A stretch of 43,772 nt of DNA from Ruminococcus sp. (GTDB lineage: Bacteria; Bacillota; Clostridia; Oscillospirales; Ruminococcaceae), in the NCBI GenBank assembly GCA_017397925.1, contig JAFQHO010000056.1, positions 1 to 43,772 of the forward strand. Reading direction: 5' to 3'. A program made the position numbers and the translations under genes. Shown here piece after piece: positions 16,429 through 23,778 of this stretch (positions are counted from its first letter, which is position 1; every line of letters starts with the position of its first letter). The notes under the pieces are model-generated. The model was not told the DNA's origin and made no database searches. It saw only the letters and a program-made list of their open reading frames with translations.

Positions 16429-16782
16429 TTATGGTACAATTTTTATATTTGCTGCAGTTGCGCCTTCTTCATCGAAATTCATAAACGATTTATCCTTTTT
16501 GAATACGCCGTTCTGCATTTCTACTTCAGTTCCAATAATCAAATGTGCTTCCATTTCTTTAAACTTAGATTCAAGAGTTACAATTACAGATTCACCTTCA
16601 GGCAATTTACCCATTAAAATAACTTTTGTAAGGCTTCCTGCTTTATCCTGCTCTACTCCGTCAATTTCAAGAACAGTTTTTAATCCGTTAATAACCATAA
16701 TTGTATGTCCGTTATACTCTGCTTTCCAAGCTTCTTTATCACCAGTTTTCAGCACGTTCACTTCTAAAAGTTCTTTTCCCAT
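16429..16782 (-). CDS. Small cytoplasmic protein of unknown function
   Basis: I do not recognise this 117-residue protein. It has no signal peptide or membrane segment and no Cys. It reads as alternating strands ('HTIMVINGLKTVLEIDGVEQ', 'ESVIVTLESKFKEMEAHLII'), suggesting an all-beta or alpha/beta fold. It has its own promoter (16850-16878), an AAAAAGGGG ribosome-binding site before ATG 16782 and its own terminator, so it is a real single-gene unit. Its position between glyS and the orphan binding protein offers no functional clue. Confidence 0.7.
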   Translation of the reverse strand: MGKELLEVNVLKTGDKEAWKAEYNGHTIMVINGLKTVLEIDGVEQDKAGSLTKVILMGKLPEGESVIVTLESKFKEMEAHLIIGTEVEMQNGVFKKDKSFMNFDEEGATAANIKIVP

Positions 16783-16849
16783 AATTTTTTACCCCTTTTT
16801 AAATAATATTGTAAAATGATTGGTTGCCAATGCGGACAACCATATATAC

Positions 16850-16878
16850 ATTATACAACATTATCAATTAATCGTCAA
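16850..16878 (-). promoter_or_regulatory. Sigma-A promoter of the 117-residue gene
   Basis: On the minus strand TTGACG (16878-16873) and TATAAT (16855-16850) are spaced by 17 bp, about 68 bases before the start codon. Confidence 0.8.
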
Positions 16879-16959
16879 GAGGTTAGTTATATGTTTAGTT
16901 AGTTTTACAAAGTCTGCTGATAAATTTTGTGTAATATCACAAGTTAAATCCTACGCAAA

Positions 16960-16983
16960 AAGGACACGGCAAACCGTGTCCTT
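16960..16983 (-). terminator. GGACACGG-family terminator beyond the orphan binding-protein gene
   Basis: AAGGACACGG and CCGTGTCCTT pair across CAAA. On the minus strand it is followed by TTTTTG. It is probably the native terminator of the gene at 17125, now separated from that gene by MITE-like copy 1. Confidence 0.75.
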
Positions 16984-17012
16984 GTAAATCATAATTCTTA
17001 ATTCATAATTCT

Positions 17013-17114
17013 TATAGTAAACGACAAAATGATTTGGATTTTGAATATTGAAGTAAAACGTTGTAATAATGAATACTTTTACGTAAAGTCCGAAAACTAA
17101 TGTCATTTACTATA
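17013..17114. mobile_element. MITE-like element, copy 1 (102 bp)
   Basis: It starts with TATAGTAAACGACA and ends with TGTCATTTACTATA, terminal inverted repeats with one mismatch. A 98/102 identical copy in the same orientation lies at 18562-18663. If the outer TA on each side is a target duplication, as with IS630/Tc1-type elements, the mobile unit is 98 bp. It has no coding capacity. It ends ten bases from the stop codon of the orphan binding-protein gene. Confidence 0.8.
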
Positions 17115-17124
17115 CATGTTTTCA

Positions 17125-18537
17125 TTAACTTTTTTCACTTATCCAGATAGATGTGCGATTCTGGATTCGATTTATACATTCGTCAATAGAAATTTCGTCT
17201 GAAAAATATGTCATAACTTCCTCATCAATTACACCGACAATAGAATCATCAAGTCTGACTTCCCAACGGTCAATACTGTTCAGGTATGATTCAAGGGCAT
17301 TGCAATCTTCCAATGACGGGAATTCGGTTGTGAAAGTTTCTCCCTTACTTTCAAATGTTGCAGGGGAATACTTTTTATCAACGGTATTACGTTTGATATT
17401 TTCATTTGCTGTATTATTAATGCAGAAACATTGCTGTGTTGCATATCCGTTTGTGCGATTAGTAATTGATAATGCGTGTTCTTCCTGCCACTCCGTCATA
17501 AAAAATAAACGTATAAATTCCCATGCACCCTGTTGTTTTTCCTCAGAGGATTTTGCCGAAATTGAAAAACAATCGCTGAAAGAACGTAAATATGCGCCCT
17601 CGCCATTTGAACTTGGAAATCCGACAAATGTGGCATTGGGGTTGTTACTTCCGAGCTTGTATGGATAAATTCCCATAAATGATGAAATAGAAGCTTCGTT
17701 GCAAAACATTGGAGCATTAAAATCAATATCCGTTTTCTCTTGATTTCCATACTCAAATTTGTTACAGAATTCAAGTGCTTTTCTGAAATCATCAGAATCA
17801 AAATTAACATTACCGCTTTCAAAATCTACAAATGAACTGAGATTTGGTGCAACAAAGGCTCTGTATGCCGCCTCTTTTGTGCGTTCTCCCATAATTGTAG
17901 CGTTATCAGGCATTTTCTCCCAATGTGAAAACAGCTCATCAAAGCTCCAATTTATTTTATTGCCTACATAAGCACTATCGCCTAACATTGTATAAGCGAC
18001 ATAATAGGTAGGTATTGTAAACAAGCATCCGTTCATCTCATTTACAGATAAGATATGATCATTCAGAGTTGTGGTGTTGACCTCTGTATCATTCTGCATA
18101 AATTCATATAAATCCGTAAATGCACCTTTCTCAATAAGTCTTCTGTAATTCGCTTCTTCTGAAAAGGATAAACTTGTGACCATATCAATATCATCCGTAT
18201 TAATTATATCCTGCATAATTTGAAAATCCTGCAATTGCAATGCACGAGAAGCAGAATCATCGGACTCATTGTAATAGTCTATAAGCTCTATGCGGTATCC
18301 GTTATCCGCTTCATTGAATTTTTTTGCAGCACTTGTTATATAATCGGCTTTTCCCAGAACTGCAAAGTTTATGACAACATCATCGGTATTTGTTTCTTTT
18401 GATGAAATATTATCTGATTTTGCTTTATCCGAACTGTTTTCAGATGGCACCACGTTATTACATGAAGTAAACATAAGTAATGTGCAAATTCCTGAAAGGA
18501 TAGCTTTTATACCTTTATCATTTTTGTGAATGAACAT
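17125..18537 (-). CDS. Orphan extracellular solute-binding lipoprotein
   Basis: This is a family 1 solute-binding protein of 470 residues, anchored to the outer membrane surface by a lipid on Cys in the lipobox 'LLMFTSC' (about residue 21). Start: ATG 18537 is preceded by GGGAG 11 bases upstream; a longer reading starts inside MITE-like copy 2 and is rejected. After a Ser/Asp-rich linker come typical segments ('VINFAVLGKADYITSAAKKF', 'DMVTSLSFSEEANYR', 'GEGAYLRSFSDCFSISAKS', 'GAWEFIRLFF'). No permease or ATPase gene is adjacent. It may serve a transporter elsewhere or act as a sensor-type binding protein. The two MITE-like copies lie tightly against both ends of the gene. Confidence 0.85.
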   Translation of the reverse strand: MFIHKNDKGIKAILSGICTLLMFTSCNNVVPSENSSDKAKSDNISSKETNTDDVVINFAVLGKADYITSAAKKFNEADNGYRIELIDYYNESDDSASRALQLQDFQIMQDIINTDDIDMVTSLSFSEEANYRRLIEKGAFTDLYEFMQNDTEVNTTTLNDHILSVNEMNGCLFTIPTYYVAYTMLGDSAYVGNKINWSFDELFSHWEKMPDNATIMGERTKEAAYRAFVAPNLSSFVDFESGNVNFDSDDFRKALEFCNKFEYGNQEKTDIDFNAPMFCNEASISSFMGIYPYKLGSNNPNATFVGFPSSNGEGAYLRSFSDCFSISAKSSEEKQQGAWEFIRLFFMTEWQEEHALSITNRTNGYATQQCFCINNTANENIKRNTVDKKYSPATFESKGETFTTEFPSLEDCNALESYLNSIDRWEVRLDDSIVGVIDEEVMTYFSDEISIDECINRIQNRTSIWISEKS

Positions 18538-18561
18538 AAAATCTTCAGCTCCCATAATTAT

Positions 18562-18663
18562 TATAGTAAACGACAAAATGATTTGGATTTTGAATATTGA
18601 AGTAAAACGTTGTAATAATGAGTGCTTTTACGTAAAGTTCGAAAACTAATGTCGTTTACTATA
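18562..18663. mobile_element. MITE-like element, copy 2 (102 bp)
   Basis: This is a direct repeat of 17013-17114 with four base differences. Its terminal repeats TATAGTAAACGACA and TGTCGTTTACTATA are perfect. One end is 24 bases from the start codon at 18537, the other eight bases from the CorA stop at 18672. On the minus strand its edge plus two adjoining bases spell TATAAT (18565-18560), so it may supply the -10 for the orphan binding-protein gene. Confidence 0.8.
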
Positions 18664-18671
18664 GTTCTGAA

Positions 18672-19598
18672 TTATTTCTTTCTCCACTTCAACAATATAA
18701 ACGCCGCAATTGCCGTCACCGCCACCGCCAGCGCACTGGGGAACCACGTATATGGAATGGGCAGACCTGCGGTATTCATACCGTAGAAGCCGAAAATCAT
18801 ATTTGGTATCTGCATAATAATGGTGACAATAGTTAATCGCCACATGACAATATTCAGATTATTTGAGATGATCGACGAGAAACTGCCTGTCATACTGGAC
18901 AAAATTCCCGTGTATATACTCGCCATTTCAATAGCCTGCTTCATCTCAATGAGCACATCTTCAAGCAAATCCTGATCCTCGTCGTAGAGCTTCATAACTC
19001 TGCCGCGGAAAATCTTCTCAATTGTCGCTTCATTTGCTTTCAGCGATGTTGAAAAGTATACCAGCGATTTTTCAAGGGCAAGAAGCTGCATAAGAAGCTC
19101 ATTTTTCATAGCATTGTGAAGCTGCTGTTCCGCCAATGATGAGATTTTATCAATCTGTTTAAGGTAATACAGGAACATCGCCGCAATACGCAGCAGAAGC
19201 TGTAAAACAAACCTCGTTTTGAACTCTGGGCGGAGGTTGCGGATAGTACCGCGGACAGCCTCCTCAATAATCTGGGCATTATTGAGTGATACAGTAAAAA
19301 CATTTGTTTCTGTAATGATAATACCCATAGGCATTGTGTAAAATATTTTTGTATCGTCCTTATCTGTAGTAGATACAGGGGTATCAATGATGATAAGCGT
19401 CTGGTCGTCCTCTCGCTCGATACGGGACGACTCCTCCTCGTCCAATGAGGATTTTACGAAGCCGCTGTCAATGCCGTAATCCTCAATAAGCTCCTTTATC
19501 TCCTGCGGAGTAGGGCTTACAACAGATACCCAGCAGCCCTCGGTAAACTCATTTGTCAACGTCATTTTGCCGTTTGTGTAAGTATAGAAATTAATCAT
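18672..19598 (-). CDS. corA: CorA-family divalent-cation transporter
   Basis: This protein is expected to form a homopentameric Mg2+ (or Co2+/Ni2+) channel in the cytoplasmic membrane. The chosen start, ATG 19598, gives 308 residues beginning MINFYTYTNGK, the usual CorA/MIT-like opening. A large cytoplasmic domain (1 to about 245) is followed by two C-terminal transmembrane helices. The signature 'YGMN' closes helix 1 ('MIFGFYGMNTAGLPIPYTW'), and the basic end 'LLKWRKK' is typical. The start is not well served by a ribosome-binding site: AAAGGAGG lies about 27 bases upstream, with a CTGCA/TGCAG hairpin in between that could bring it closer. A structured leader precedes the gene. Confidence 0.9.
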   Translation of the reverse strand: MINFYTYTNGKMTLTNEFTEGCWVSVVSPTPQEIKELIEDYGIDSGFVKSSLDEEESSRIEREDDQTLIIIDTPVSTTDKDDTKIFYTMPMGIIITETNVFTVSLNNAQIIEEAVRGTIRNLRPEFKTRFVLQLLLRIAAMFLYYLKQIDKISSLAEQQLHNAMKNELLMQLLALEKSLVYFSTSLKANEATIEKIFRGRVMKLYDEDQDLLEDVLIEMKQAIEMASIYTGILSSMTGSFSSIISNNLNIVMWRLTIVTIIMQIPNMIFGFYGMNTAGLPIPYTWFPSALAVAVTAIAAFILLKWRKK

Positions 19599-19799
19599 AG
19601 CAAAGCTTAGCCTGCAATGCAGACATTCCTCCTTTCGCCTGTTACCGGGATATACAGGCACGGAGAATCAGCTTATGCGCAGATACAAGGGTGCGGTATA
19701 TATCCCATAAACATATTATTCATACTGTTCCCGTAAGGGTCGGAATTCATAACCGCACCACCTTTTCATTTTATTTGCAGGGATAGATTCCCTTTATAT
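19599..19799 (-). promoter_or_regulatory. Structured 5' leader of corA, possible riboswitch or leader-peptide control
   Basis: About 195 bases of leader lie between the promoter at 19800-19828 and corA. GGTGCGGT (minus strand 19759-19752) pairs perfectly with ACCGCACC (19697-19690) around a branched core that contains a CCC-TTAC-GGG hairpin. A second hairpin, GCCTGT/ACAGGC, follows near 19654-19632, then AAAGGAGG. The core also encodes a small ORF (next entry). I could not match it to the M-box consensus from memory. Metal or translation-linked control of corA is inferred. Confidence 0.5.
19673..19750 (-). CDS. Possible 25-residue leader peptide upstream of corA
   Basis: ATG 19750 is preceded by AGGTGG seven bases upstream and opens a 26-codon frame ending in TAA at 19673. 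The product is Met/Asn-rich and ends 'PHPCICA'. It lies inside the stem-forming leader, so translating it would disturb the 8-bp stem. It may be a regulatory leader peptide like those of some Mg2+ transporter genes, or chance. Confidence 0.3.
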   Translation of the reverse strand: MNSDPYGNSMNNMFMGYIPHPCICA

Positions 19800-19828
19800 A
19801 TTATATCACACAATTATTTTTTTTACAA
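19800..19828 (-). promoter_or_regulatory. Sigma-A promoter of corA
   Basis: On the minus strand TTGTAA (19828-19823) and TATAAT (19805-19800) are separated by 17 bp. Together with the leader this explains most of the 322-base gap between corA and the XRE gene. Confidence 0.75.
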
Positions 19829-19869
19829 GAGATTTTTGAAATTTGTTTCTCATTCAGGCAAAACAAAAA

Positions 19870-19889
19870 GGACACGGCGAACCGTGTCC
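19870..19889 (-). terminator. GGACACGG-family terminator of the DUF2975/XRE operon
   Basis: GGACACGG and CCGTGTCC pair across CGAA; on the minus strand TTTTTG follows. It lies 31 bases after the XRE regulator stop. Confidence 0.8.
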
Positions 19890-19920
19890 CTGCAAATTAA
19901 CATTATAGCCACATCAATTC

Positions 19921-20145
19921 TTAATTATCCATATCCTCGTCATCATCAATAAATTCGAGAATATCCCCCGGCTGACAGGAAAGCGCCTTGCATATAGCGT
20001 TGAGAGTGGAAAAGCGGATTGCGCTGACCTTGCCCGTTTTCAGCTTCGAGAGGTTTACGTTGCTTACACCCACACGGTCACTCAGCTCGTTAAGGCTGAT
20101 TTTTCTGTCTGCCATTACTCTGTCAAGTCTAAGTATAATCGACAT
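19921..20145 (-). CDS. Small XRE/Cro-family DNA-binding regulator (YozG-like)
   Basis: This is a 74-residue helix-turn-helix protein. The recognition segment 'LNELSDRVGVSNVNLSKLKTGKVSAIRFSTLNAICKALSCQPGDILEF' spans most of its length; the acidic tail is 'IDDDEDMDN'. It is the last gene of a three-gene operon, 12 bases after the first DUF2975 gene; TAAGGAGG merges that gene's stop with this ribosome-binding site. The pairing of a YozG-like regulator with DUF2975 membrane proteins is common in Firmicutes. The membrane partner may modulate the regulator, but that is not proven. Confidence 0.9.
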   Translation of the reverse strand: MSIILRLDRVMADRKISLNELSDRVGVSNVNLSKLKTGKVSAIRFSTLNAICKALSCQPGDILEFIDDDEDMDN

Positions 20146-20157
20146 ATTTCCCCCTCC

Positions 20158-20712
20158 TTAAAGCGTTTCATCTGATTCCTGCTGTAATTTTGCACCATAG
20201 TTGAATACGTATGAAAAGGCATATATCAATATTCCTAAAATAAAACTGCCTAAATCAAATTTAAATTCCATTTCAAAAAATTCGTCATTATTAAGCTTTA
20301 TAAAACCACCAACAGCGAAATATACTAATCCAATAGCAAAATTAATTAAATTAGCTACAATAATTGCTGTTGCCGCACCTTTCATTTTGTCGGCTACATC
20401 ATAGCGGAAAGGGCTTTCACCGCTTTTGAAAATATCGAATATACTTCTTGCATGATTAAAAGCGATAAAATAGCAAACAGAAATAATCAGAAGTGTTAAG
20501 GTTTGATATATGTCTGGGAACCTGATTGAATCAGAAATTTTAAACACAGCAATTATACCCGCCATTATCAGCATAATACTTGTCATAATTGCCGTCATCA
20601 GCGATAAAACCTGCAATACTGTAAAGACCAAATGCAGACCTTTATTTGTTTTAACGAAGCTTTCTTTCTCTTTTTCCAATGTAACTGCATTTACATCAAC
20701 TGTTTTTTTCAT
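20158..20712 (-). CDS. DUF2975 membrane protein, paralogue A
   Basis: This 184-residue protein has about four transmembrane helices: 'LHLVFTVLQVLSLMTAIMTSIML', 'YQTLTLLIISVCYFIAF', 'AATAIIVANLINFAIGLVYFAVG' and 'FILGILIYAFSYVF'. It carries the DUF2975-typical 'FKSGESPFRYDV' loop between helices 2 and 3. It ends in the same 13 residues as paralogue B ('YGAKLQQESDETL'), and the DNA there has only three mismatches over about 47 bases. It sits between paralogue B and the XRE gene. Its function is unknown; proteins of this family are thought to work with the neighbouring regulator. Confidence 0.85.
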   Translation of the reverse strand: MKKTVDVNAVTLEKEKESFVKTNKGLHLVFTVLQVLSLMTAIMTSIMLIMAGIIAVFKISDSIRFPDIYQTLTLLIISVCYFIAFNHARSIFDIFKSGESPFRYDVADKMKGAATAIIVANLINFAIGLVYFAVGGFIKLNNDEFFEMEFKFDLGSFILGILIYAFSYVFNYGAKLQQESDETL

Positions 20713-20730
20713 TGTATTAACCTCCGTAAA

Positions 20731-21408
20731 TTAAAGCGTTTCGTCTGATTCCTGCTGTAATTTTGCACCGTAGCTGAAAATATAAGAGAAAATAATAACT
20801 GCAAGAATGATAAGCACCATTGTAAGATTCAAAGAACCATCTGTTACAAAAGTAAATCCAGCAGGGATAAGTGAAAACGCAAAATGTTTCATAGCCTTTG
20901 TAACGCTTTCCTCAAAGGGTGACTGACACTTTTCAAGTGCCTTTGCAAGCTTTCCGGCGAAAATTACCACAATAAGGGTAAAAGCAGCATATATAGTCAT
21001 ACCGAAGCAAACACCTACTATACCATATTTGAATAATGTGCTGTTGGGAGAATCAAATTCAGCATTCAATGTGTATGTCTTGATTCCGTCATTGACTGCA
21101 ATATTATCTTTCAGTGTAAACTTTGTTCCGAAAAGTTTAAATGATTCGTTTGTAATATCTTCATTCTCAAAAAATGAAATGCTGCTTGGAAGTCTGTTTG
21201 TATCAGCAGTCATTTCATAAGAAGCTGTACCATTTGATGTAATTGCTGTGCTGCCTGTGGGGAATGTTGCAAGTACAACGATGCCTCCCACAATAGTGAG
21301 GACAATACCCACAATGCAGGCTATACGCATTATGATAAGGATAATTTTGCTCACCTTGCCTAAGTTGTTGATTCTCTTTACATAGTCAATATTTTTTGTG
21401 CTGTTCAT
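20731..21408 (-). CDS. DUF2975-like membrane protein, paralogue B
   Basis: The start is ATG 21408, because GGAGGG lies seven bases before it; an upstream in-frame start has no such site. The 225-residue protein has four predicted helices and, between helices 1 and 2, an extra extracytoplasmic domain of about 65 residues (Thr/Ser rich) absent from paralogue A. The loop 'EKCQSPFEESVTKAMK' corresponds to 'FKSGESPFRYDV' of paralogue A. First gene of the operon, 18 bases before paralogue A. The shared C-terminus suggests tandem duplication, perhaps with gene conversion. Confidence 0.8.
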   Translation of the reverse strand: MNSTKNIDYVKRINNLGKVSKIILIIMRIACIVGIVLTIVGGIVVLATFPTGSTAITSNGTASYEMTADTNRLPSSISFFENEDITNESFKLFGTKFTLKDNIAVNDGIKTYTLNAEFDSPNSTLFKYGIVGVCFGMTIYAAFTLIVVIFAGKLAKALEKCQSPFEESVTKAMKHFAFSLIPAGFTFVTDGSLNLTMVLIILAVIIFSYIFSYGAKLQQESDETL

Positions 21409-21503
21409 AAATAAACCCTCCAATAATTCATTGCCGAAACATTATAAGCGCTCATTAGTTTCATTTTTCGGGGAAGTTCTTCCGTTCCCCTTTCCGTGTT
21501 TAT

Positions 21504-21532
21504 ATAATACCACAGCTTTTTACGTTTGTCAA
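21504..21532 (-). promoter_or_regulatory. Sigma-A promoter of the DUF2975/XRE operon
   Basis: On the minus strand TTGACA (21532-21527) and TATTAT (21509-21504) are separated by 17 bp, about 95 bases before ATG 21408. Confidence 0.8.
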
Positions 21533-21662
21533 TGAGTTTTTAACGTTTATCATTAAATATTATATGTTTGCACAATAACTGCATAAATTTCCGAGGGTGC
21601 ATTTGTGCAGAAGTGACGATAAATATTTATCGTTTATCATTAAATTCTTAATAATAAAATTA

Positions 21663-21685
21663 CAGCCGCCCATTTCGGACGGCTG
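21663..21685 (-). terminator. Terminator of the GH5 gene
   Basis: CAGCCG (21663-21668) pairs with CGGCTG (21680-21685); inner bases extend the stem. On the minus strand TAATTTTATT follows. Confidence 0.75.
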
Positions 21686-21703
21686 CAATGATGTAAAATT
21701 CAA

Positions 21704-23632
21704 TTATTCTTTTATTGGAAGCTTCTCAATAAGACTTGCACAGAATTTCTGTACTGCAAGAGCGTCAGCGGCTGTAATTCCGCTTCCGGGGTTAGAGCAG
21801 TCTGCATTTGCAGCACCCTGCTTTGATAAACCGTACTTATCGGGATTACCGATTGACTGATAAATAGAAGCAGCGTCTGCCATTGTTACAGAACCGTCAC
21901 AGTTAGCGTCACCAATAAGAGTTACTGTTGTGCCGGTGCCTGCTGTAGTAGTCGGAACAACAGGAGCCTCTGTAGGAGTTGCCTTTGTTGTTGTTGTTGT
22001 AGGAGCAGGCTTTGTTGTTGTAGGAGCAGGCTTTGTCGTTGTAGAAACAGGCTTTGTTGTAGTTTCAGGTGCCTTTGTTGTAGTTTCAGGTGCCTTTGTT
22101 GTAGTTACAGGCTTTTCAACAGGTTCTGTCTGAACCGGAGGCTTGGGAGTTACAGAATTTCCACCGCCTGAACCCTTCTTACCGCCGTCAAGGTTACTTC
22201 CCTCGCTGTTTGCATAGTTAGCATAGAAATCGCCAAGGGAGATACCATTCTTACCAAGAGCTACCTCGTGGTCAAGACCGATATACTTGCCTGAGCTGAG
22301 TGTCTGCCAGAGTGATTCCTCGAACATCTCATACTTAGGCTCATTCCAGTCGATAGTAGTACCTGCGCCCTGCTGGAAGCCGAGGCTGTCCCAGAGTCCG
22401 CCTGTATCGCCTGAGTTGGTGTTAAGGCACCAGAATGTATGGTTGATGTGATTTTTAATCATATAGTCACGGAGGAGAAGCATCCATTTAAGGTTGTCGC
22501 CCTCCATATGGCCGCCCCATTCGCCGATAAGCTCAGGAGCAACATCCTCTGCGTTGATCCAAGCCCAAGTGTCATACCAGTAGTCGTCAAGGAGTGTCTG
22601 CTCTGTGAAGTCCTTGTCAAACCAAGTCTGAGCGTAAACTGACGGGCCGTAATCGTGGGGAGAGTAAACAATCTGGCTTGTACCCTGCTTTGGAACAATA
22701 GGATATTCTCTTGCGCCGCGGAAGTTACCGCCCCACCAAGCGCCGATATAAGGTGAATTGTCACGTCTGTCGGGCATACCCCAGTAGTCGCCTTCCATAG
22801 CGCCGCTCATAGACTGCTCAACGCCCTCAACGAAGATAAGAGCATTTGGGTTTACATCGAGAATAGCCTCAGCGCATCTTGTAGCAGCATAAGCCCAGTT
22901 ATTTTCGTCCTTGGAGCCGTCCCACTTAGCAGCCTCATCACCTTCCTGACCCTTGCCGTGAGGCTCATTCTTAAGGTCATAGCCGATGAGAGTATCGTCG
23001 TTCTTGTACTTGTCAGCAAGCCATACAAGTGTTTCAATCCATACCTCTGTTGTTACTCCTGCCTTGCCGTACCACAGGTTATAGTTATGACCTGAGTTGT
23101 CGGAGTGAGGGCTGTGGATGTCGATAAATGCCTTGATACCGTACTTCTTGCACTTCTGCATAATGATATCAAAAATCTGCATTGAATCCTTAAGAGTCTT
23201 TCCGTCAGCCTCAACAAAGTCGGGATTGATAGTAAATGCAGGGTCAGCGTTTCCTGATACACTTGATACAGGGTTGGGAGTTCCATCCATCCAGGAAACG
23301 AGAAGCTCTGTGGAAATGGGGAAACGGATAACGTTGATACCTCTGTCTGCAACTTCCTTGAGAACATCGTCAACGTCAGCACTCCAGAGATAGTGTACAC
23401 AGTTCTCGGAGCAGTTGAAACCGAACCAGTTTGCACCTGTGAGCCATACCTCGTTGCCGTTCATATCGTATAAACGGCTGCCCTCTGCGTGAAGCCAGTC
23501 ATCGTTGTTTGTGTCTACAGCCTTTGCATTTACAAGCTCGTCATAATCCGCAGGCACTACGGAAGCAGTAGCTGTAAAAGCTATGGCCGCTGCGGAGGCT
23601 AAAGCCGCAATTGCCTTTGATAATTTCTTCAT
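21704..23632 (-). CDS. GH5 endoglucanase-like enzyme with C-terminal dockerin
   Basis: This secreted glycoside hydrolase of 642 residues probably cuts beta-1,4-glucan or a related plant polysaccharide. Start ATG 23632 follows GAGAGGG; residues 1-23 are a signal peptide. The GH5 TIM barrel runs from about 45 to 480: 'GANWFGFNC', 'GINVIRFPIS', 'DIHSP', the acid/base Glu in 'YDLKNEPHG' (E223) and the nucleophile Glu in 'ELIGEWGGH' (E371), with 'YSPHDYGP' and 'TFWCLNTNSGDTGG' also typical. A Thr/Pro/Lys linker with repeated PETTTKA and PAPTTTK units follows, then a dockerin (about 577-640: 'GDANCDGSVTMADAASIYQS', second loop 'NPGSGITAADALAVQKF'). It is therefore a cellulosome component. It has its own promoter and terminator. 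Confidence 0.92.
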   Translation of the reverse strand: MKKLSKAIAALASAAAIAFTATASVVPADYDELVNAKAVDTNNDDWLHAEGSRLYDMNGNEVWLTGANWFGFNCSENCVHYLWSADVDDVLKEVADRGINVIRFPISTELLVSWMDGTPNPVSSVSGNADPAFTINPDFVEADGKTLKDSMQIFDIIMQKCKKYGIKAFIDIHSPHSDNSGHNYNLWYGKAGVTTEVWIETLVWLADKYKNDDTLIGYDLKNEPHGKGQEGDEAAKWDGSKDENNWAYAATRCAEAILDVNPNALIFVEGVEQSMSGAMEGDYWGMPDRRDNSPYIGAWWGGNFRGAREYPIVPKQGTSQIVYSPHDYGPSVYAQTWFDKDFTEQTLLDDYWYDTWAWINAEDVAPELIGEWGGHMEGDNLKWMLLLRDYMIKNHINHTFWCLNTNSGDTGGLWDSLGFQQGAGTTIDWNEPKYEMFEESLWQTLSSGKYIGLDHEVALGKNGISLGDFYANYANSEGSNLDGGKKGSGGGNSVTPKPPVQTEPVEKPVTTTKAPETTTKAPETTTKPVSTTTKPAPTTTKPAPTTTTTKATPTEAPVVPTTTAGTGTTVTLIGDANCDGSVTMADAASIYQSIGNPDKYGLSKQGAANADCSNPGSGITAADALAVQKFCASLIEKLPIKE

Positions 23633-23720
23633 GATACATTCCCTCTCTTTTGGGTGTGAATTTTTTGGTTTATGCACAGGAAAATCCTTTTCCTGCAACA
23701 ATATACACCCTGTTAATTAT

Positions 23721-23749
23721 ATCTTACCATTTTCAGAGGGATTTGTCAA
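23721..23749 (-). promoter_or_regulatory. Sigma-A promoter of the GH5 gene
   Basis: On the minus strand TTGACA (23749-23744) and TAAGAT (23726-23721) are separated by 17 bp; a TATAAT-like sequence begins a few bases later. Confidence 0.7.
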
Positions 23750-23778
23750 TATATAATGTGTGAATTTTAAGCAATATC

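Larger units (their letters stand above)
16783..17124. other. Intergenic region with promoter, terminator and a MITE-like copy
   Basis: The 342 bases contain the promoter of the 117-residue gene (16850-16878), a short 5'-leader hairpin near 16829-16850 (GGTTG/CAACC), the terminator at 16960-16983 and MITE-like copy 1 (17013-17114). No gene was seen. Confidence 0.6.
21409..21703. other. Intergenic region with promoter and terminator
   Basis: These 295 bases hold the promoter of the DUF2975 operon (21504-21532), A/T-rich sequence with TTATCATTAAAT occurring twice (about 21547 and 21635), and the GH5 terminator. No gene was seen. Confidence 0.6.

Noticed and set aside
21960-22135. Short tandem repeats that could suggest a CRISPR array
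   Set aside because: They encode the Thr/Pro/Lys linker of the GH5 enzyme (repeated TTTKAPE and PAPTTTK units) and there are no unique spacers.
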